A stretch of DNA of 20,001 bases from Dehalococcoidia bacterium (GTDB lineage: Bacteria > Chloroflexota > Dehalococcoidia > UBA2979): assembly GCA_004297315.1 (NCBI GenBank), contig SCTU01000041.1, positions 1 through 20,001 on the forward strand, given 5' to 3'. Below are positions 16,843 through 20,001 of this stretch, piece by piece. A program made the position numbers and the translations under genes. The notes beneath the pieces were generated by a model, which had not been told where the DNA came from, did not search any database, and worked only from the letters and a program-made list of their open reading frames with translations. How positions within the stretch are numbered: position 1 is the stretch's first letter; each line of letters opens with the position of its first letter.

Positions 16843-18266
16843 CCCCGCGTCGCGTGCTCGCCGTCATCCTCGTCCTGCCGCTCACGGCGGTCTTCGCGCT
16901 CGGCCTGATCGCCGGGAGGCTCGACGCCACGCTCCTCGAGCCGTCGTTCGTGAAGGAACAGGCGCGCGATCTCCGGCTCTACCAGCGACTGCACGACGAA
17001 GGCACGCGCCGCCTCGTCCGCACCGTGCTCGATGACCCTACGAAGCGCCCGGAGAACCTCCGTGCCATCGCGCTCCCCACCGACCGCAAGGCCGAGGACA
17101 GCCTCACCGCCCTCACGCAGTCGTTCCTGCCGCCGGCCCTCGTCGAGCGCGAGACCGAGGAGACGATCGACGCCGTGCTCCCGTGGCTCGCCGGTAAGAC
17201 CGACCATTTCGCGGTCAACCTGAGCCTGCACGACGGCTTCACCGCCACCTTCGGCCACCCCACGCCGGGCCAGCCCTCGGTCTTCGAGCGGACCTGGCGC
17301 GACCTCGGGATGGGGGAGCGCACCGTCGTCAGCCTGGCCCAGTCGTACGACCGCAACCCCGCGAACGCGTCGAAGCCCCTCCCCGGTGCGCCCGCGGGTA
17401 GCCGAGGCGTCCTCCCGTTGATCGAGGCCAACCGGCAGGCGGCCGGCGCGTGGTTCGACCAGCAGTGGTTCGGCGTCGTCGACCAGGCCATGCCGTACCT
17501 CGCCGGCGATACGAAGACGATGGACGCCCGCATCTCGTTCGCGTCATTCCCGTTCCTCGCTGGCCCGTTCGCCGGCGCAATGCACGTACCGCCCGAACAA
17601 CTGGCGACGCAGGGCTGGCGGCTCACCGATGCCGACCTCAAGCGACAACTGAGTGGCTCCTCAAACCCCACGCTGTCGAGGGCGGACAACACCATCGCGC
17701 TGTTCACTGAGAAGGGCGGCACGATCACTGACAGCGACATCGTCGCCCGCAGCGACCAGCAGCGCGCGAAGGACAACGCTGCCGGCAAGCCCGTCGAGGG
17801 GATCTCGATCAGTGATATGCGCCGCGTCTTGAGCGCGGTCCGCATGGCCGGCATCTACGGCGCGCCTCTGCTCTGCGCACTCCTCGTTCTCGGCATCGCT
17901 TTCCTCGGTGGCACCACATGGGCGTCGAGGCTCGCATGGGGCGCCGCGGCGCTGCTCGTCGCCGCCGCCATTGGGCTTGCGGCCACCACGGCCGTCTACC
18001 GGGCGACGCTGTCGAGCCCGCTCGACCGCTGGGTCACGGAGCAGCGCACGCGCCCGCCAAGCGGCGCGATCCCCGCCGACCTGCGTGCCGACATGGCCAA
18101 GCAGTTGCAGAAGATCGTCGGCCAGCAGGCGGACCGCGCCGCGCTCAATGCCAGCGCCTGGCTGATCGTCGCGATGGGTGGCCTCGCCGCCGGCCTCGTC
18201 TGGGACCGCGTCGAGCGCCGCCGCGCGCCCGTGCCTGCCGAGGCCGAGGTCGAGGTGCGCGCCTAG
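16839..18266 (+). CDS. Membrane protein of unknown function with large extracytoplasmic domain
   Basis: I do not recognise this 475-residue protein. It has one N-terminal hydrophobic helix (about 6-26, after MTPRR, which would leave the N-terminus inside). A hydrophilic region of about 300 residues follows (30-335), probably outside the membrane and rich in charged helices, with two GVV/AMPYLAG- or VLPWLAG-like segments (near 114 and 218). Three helices then follow at about 336-357, 366-387 and 438-455, with a 50-residue loop between the last two and a short Arg/Glu-rich tail. The ATG at 16839 has a GAGG about 10 bases upstream. It is the last gene of the M20-dehydrogenase run, 58 bases after copy 2. 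Its stop overlaps the stop of the convergent gene in the palindrome CTAG. The LPWLAGKTDHF and MPYLAGDTKTMD segments may be an internal repeat. Confidence 0.8.
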   Translation: MTPRRVLAVILVLPLTAVFALGLIAGRLDATLLEPSFVKEQARDLRLYQRLHDEGTRRLVRTVLDDPTKRPENLRAIALPTDRKAEDSLTALTQSFLPPALVERETEETIDAVLPWLAGKTDHFAVNLSLHDGFTATFGHPTPGQPSVFERTWRDLGMGERTVVSLAQSYDRNPANASKPLPGAPAGSRGVLPLIEANRQAAGAWFDQQWFGVVDQAMPYLAGDTKTMDARISFASFPFLAGPFAGAMHVPPEQLATQGWRLTDADLKRQLSGSSNPTLSRADNTIALFTEKGGTITDSDIVARSDQQRAKDNAAGKPVEGISISDMRRVLSAVRMAGIYGAPLLCALLVLGIAFLGGTTWASRLAWGAAALLVAAAIGLAATTAVYRATLSSPLDRWVTEQRTRPPSGAIPADLRADMAKQLQKIVGQQADRAALNASAWLIVAMGGLAAGLVWDRVERRRAPVPAEAEVEVRA

Positions 18267-19165
18267 TCTCGCGGCGGGTCGGCCGGAAGCAGCGTCCGCG
18301 CGAGCGTCGGGCCGCCCGGCGCGTCCCGGTCGTCCTTGAACTGTGTCATTCGGTCGAAGACCTCGGCCGCCGCCTGGTGGAAGCCACCCGGCAACCCCGC
18401 CGCCTCGAACGAGGCCGCGATCTGCTCCATCTCCCCCACCCAGCGCCAGGCCTTCGCTGCCGCGCCGCCGAGCGCCTCCGCGCGCTCCTCGAGGCCCGAC
18501 CGCCCGCGACGCCACTCGTCCAGCAGCGGCTCCAGCACGTCCTCGTGCACAGCCAACGCCTCGATCGCGGCGAGCAGCGCGCTCGTCCCCTTCGTCCAGG
18601 CGGCGTACGCCATCTTCAGCGCCGAGGCCGCCCCCACCGGCGCGTCCAGCACGCAGACCTCCAGCGGCCCGCCCGCGAGCGCCGTCGCCACGCGTGGCGC
18701 GTACTCGCCGGAGAGGTAAAGCCGCGTCGTCCCCGCCTTTCGAGGCGGCCCGCCGATGATCCCGCCGTCGACGAAGCGCGCGCCGGTCTCCTCGATGCGT
18801 GCCGCCATCCGCCGCACCGTCGCAGGCGAGACGGCGTTCGCGTCCACGTAGATGCGGTGGTAGCCGAGCGTCGTCACCGCCTCGGCCACCTCCTCGGCCG
18901 CGTGCGGCGGGCAGATCGAGAGGATGATGTGCGACTGGTTCACGAGGCCGTTCAGCCAGTGGACGTCGTGCAGCCCGTCCGCCTCAGCGCGCTCGTGTGT
19001 CGCCGCGCTCCGCCCTTCCGACACCCAGATCACGCGCGCCCCCGCCTCCGCCGCCGAGGCCCCCACCGCGCTCCCCATCTCCCCCGGATGCAGCACACCG
19101 ACGGTCACCTGCGCCCCGCTGGTGCGCAGCTCCTCGTCCGTCGGCATCTCGTACGGGTCAGGCAT
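18263..19165 (-). CDS. NAD(P)-dependent dehydrogenase, 6PGDH/beta-hydroxyacid type with DUF1932-like C-terminus
   Basis: This is a probable cytoplasmic oxidoreductase of the 6-phosphogluconate / 3-hydroxyisobutyrate dehydrogenase superfamily. It has 300 residues. After a 20-residue polar N-terminus comes a Rossmann domain (about 19-170) with VGVLHPGEMGSAVG (22-35), SICPPHAAEEV (83-93) and YVDANAVSP (106-114). The all-helical C-terminus begins near 175, with LDAPVGAASALKMAYAAWTKG, in which K184 corresponds to the conserved lysine of this superfamily. This C-terminus matches the DUF1932 type rather than the standard NAD_binding_11 type. The ATG at 19165 has GGAG 7 bases upstream. It is very GC-rich. 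It lies 41 bases downstream of tcmP on the same strand, but a sharp composition change between them argues against a shared history. The substrate is unknown. Confidence 0.85.
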   Translation of the reverse strand: MPDPYEMPTDEELRTSGAQVTVGVLHPGEMGSAVGASAAEAGARVIWVSEGRSAATHERAEADGLHDVHWLNGLVNQSHIILSICPPHAAEEVAEAVTTLGYHRIYVDANAVSPATVRRMAARIEETGARFVDGGIIGGPPRKAGTTRLYLSGEYAPRVATALAGGPLEVCVLDAPVGAASALKMAYAAWTKGTSALLAAIEALAVHEDVLEPLLDEWRRGRSGLEERAEALGGAAAKAWRWVGEMEQIAASFEAAGLPGGFHQAAAEVFDRMTQFKDDRDAPGGPTLARTLLPADPPRD

Positions 19166-19206
19166 GAAGGGACTCCGTTAGCAGAGTACCTTCACAGCAG
19201 CCGCCC

Positions 19207-20001
19207 TCAAAGGCCCATACGCTGCTGAGCACCTTCCCCACTCGCTTTCGCTTTCTCCCAGAAGTCGAACCCTCGCGCGTGCCGACTTGCGTACACCAAC
19301 TGATAGATCGGACGACCGCGAGTATTCTTGATCGTGACCGAGTCGTCGACCAAATAGCCGATACCCTCAAGTTTCGACCGATAATGATCGAGAACCACGC
19401 GCGTGCGACTCGCGCGTTGCGCGCTCTTCAAGCGTTCCCAATCCGGATTTCCCATGAACCGATCGAACTTGGAATCAGGCTGAAAGGCAGGTGTTTGAAG
19501 GAAGCGTTGCGGATAACTACTCATCACCGTGATCAGCAAATCCAAGCGAACGCGTCCAGCAGTCAAGCGCGCGATCGACTCGAATTCCATTTCGAAGCCG
19601 TGAGGATCAATTACGGCCAGCCCGAGCGTGGCCCCAGATCTCGGTGGAAACAGCACTTCCCGTGCGCGTTCGATTGAGTCGTTACAGTCCATTTGGGTGA
19701 TGACCGACCGTGCCAGGGCGTCGGCAGACAGTCTCGCACTCAGGGCTTCAGTGGCCTCCACCGACAGATCATTCAGAAATAGGGCTGCGAACTCACTCCG
19801 CCGAGCGGCGATCAACGGCGACCCTGCGGACTCCACACCACCGCTCGTGACGCACACACCGGGTCCGCAGAAGAAGTCTGCGTAGACCAGGCGATCCCAT
19901 TGCTTCTTCATACCAGTCGCGAAAATGTCGACGTAGTTCCGAATATAACGAAGCTTCTCGTCGTTCCACTTTCCGACTTTCCGGCCAACCCTGCCGTCCG
20001 A
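19207..20001 (-). CDS. tcmP: Three-Cys-motif partner protein TcmP, 5' partial
   Basis: TcmP proteins have a class I SAM-methyltransferase-like fold and usually occur beside a Gp37/DUF5131-type 'three-Cys-motif' protein; the biochemical role is not settled. The frame is open to the window edge (264 residues), and the residues before the ATG at 19911 (KWNDEKLRYIRNYVDIF) are family-like, so that ATG is internal and the start lies beyond base 20001, probably by a few codons. Seen, numbering from the edge: VYADFFCGPG at about 39-48 (the SAM-binding glycine loop, with Cys where most have Ala), GSPLIAARR, FLNDLS, the DCND segment, AVIDPHGFE (usual DPFG), an LDLLITV strand and the C-terminal RPIYQLVYASRHARGFDFWEKA family signature. 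Local GC is clearly lower than in the neighbours. The expected partner gene is not in the window. Confidence 0.85.
   Translation of the reverse strand, partial: SDGRVGRKVGKWNDEKLRYIRNYVDIFATGMKKQWDRLVYADFFCGPGVCVTSGGVESAGSPLIAARRSEFAALFLNDLSVEATEALSARLSADALARSVITQMDCNDSIERAREVLFPPRSGATLGLAVIDPHGFEMEFESIARLTAGRVRLDLLITVMSSYPQRFLQTPAFQPDSKFDRFMGNPDWERLKSAQRASRTRVVLDHYRSKLEGIGYLVDDSVTIKNTRGRPIYQLVYASRHARGFDFWEKAKASGEGAQQRMGL

Noticed and set aside
17918..19228. A 436-codon + strand frame over the dehydrogenase gene
   Set aside because: Antisense to the DUF1932-type gene and offset from the membrane-protein gene; composition is that of a shadow frame.
1..20001. Search for tRNA, rRNA, CRISPR arrays, insertion sequences and integrases
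   Set aside because: I saw no regularly spaced repeats, transposase or integrase motifs or tRNA-like sequences by eye; a covariance-model search was not possible here.

Overview
The window is high-GC and densely coded. Most intergenic gaps are tens of bases; the exceptions are a 337-base divergent region upstream of gltB and a 73-base divergent region at about 13,800. The gene mix (NADPH-type glutamate synthase, a CaiB/BaiF CoA-transferase, short 3-hydroxyacyl-CoA dehydrogenases, an M20 hydrolase, a BcsB-family protein, an FtsX-type permease) suggests a free-living heterotrophic bacterium. It would fit Chloroflexota or a high-GC actinobacterium-like lineage, but there is no rRNA or other marker, so this is a weak inference.

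Layout. (1) 1-2954 (+): 5'-truncated FtsX/MacB-type ABC permease, ending at a perfect 13-bp hairpin (2977-3004) shared with the convergent gltD. (2) 3026-9032 (-): gltB-gltD operon for the NADPH glutamate synthase, with the two genes overlapping by 8 bases. (3) 9033-9369: divergent control region with a good -10 box for gltB, a 13-bp palindrome over its -35, a G-tract in the predicted leader, and two CCGGTT-type palindromes in front of the next gene. (4) 9370-11622 (+): secreted, membrane-anchored BcsB-family protein with no cellulose synthase catalytic gene in the window. (5) 11639-13798 (-): DMT-family transporter followed by a CaiB/BaiF CoA-transferase. (6) 13872-18266 (+): probable operon of an M20 amidohydrolase, two tandem 3-hydroxyacyl-CoA dehydrogenases and an unrecognised 475-residue membrane protein. 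(7) 18263-19165 (-): Rossmann-fold dehydrogenase with a DUF1932-type C-terminus, sharing a CTAG stop overlap with the preceding gene. (8) 19207-20001 (-): 5'-truncated TcmP (three-Cys-motif partner) in DNA of clearly lower GC, probably the edge of an acquired segment continuing past the window.

How the genes work together. gltBD assimilate ammonia via glutamine. The 13.9-18.3 kb operon looks catabolic: an amide or peptide hydrolase with CoA-thioester oxidation enzymes, facing a transporter and CoA-transferase pair on the other strand. The most unusual parts are the paired short dehydrogenases that share a shortened C-terminus and tail motif, the BcsB-family gene without a bcsA partner, and the TcmP gene at the right edge. 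I did not find tRNA or rRNA genes, a CRISPR array, an insertion sequence or an integrase.
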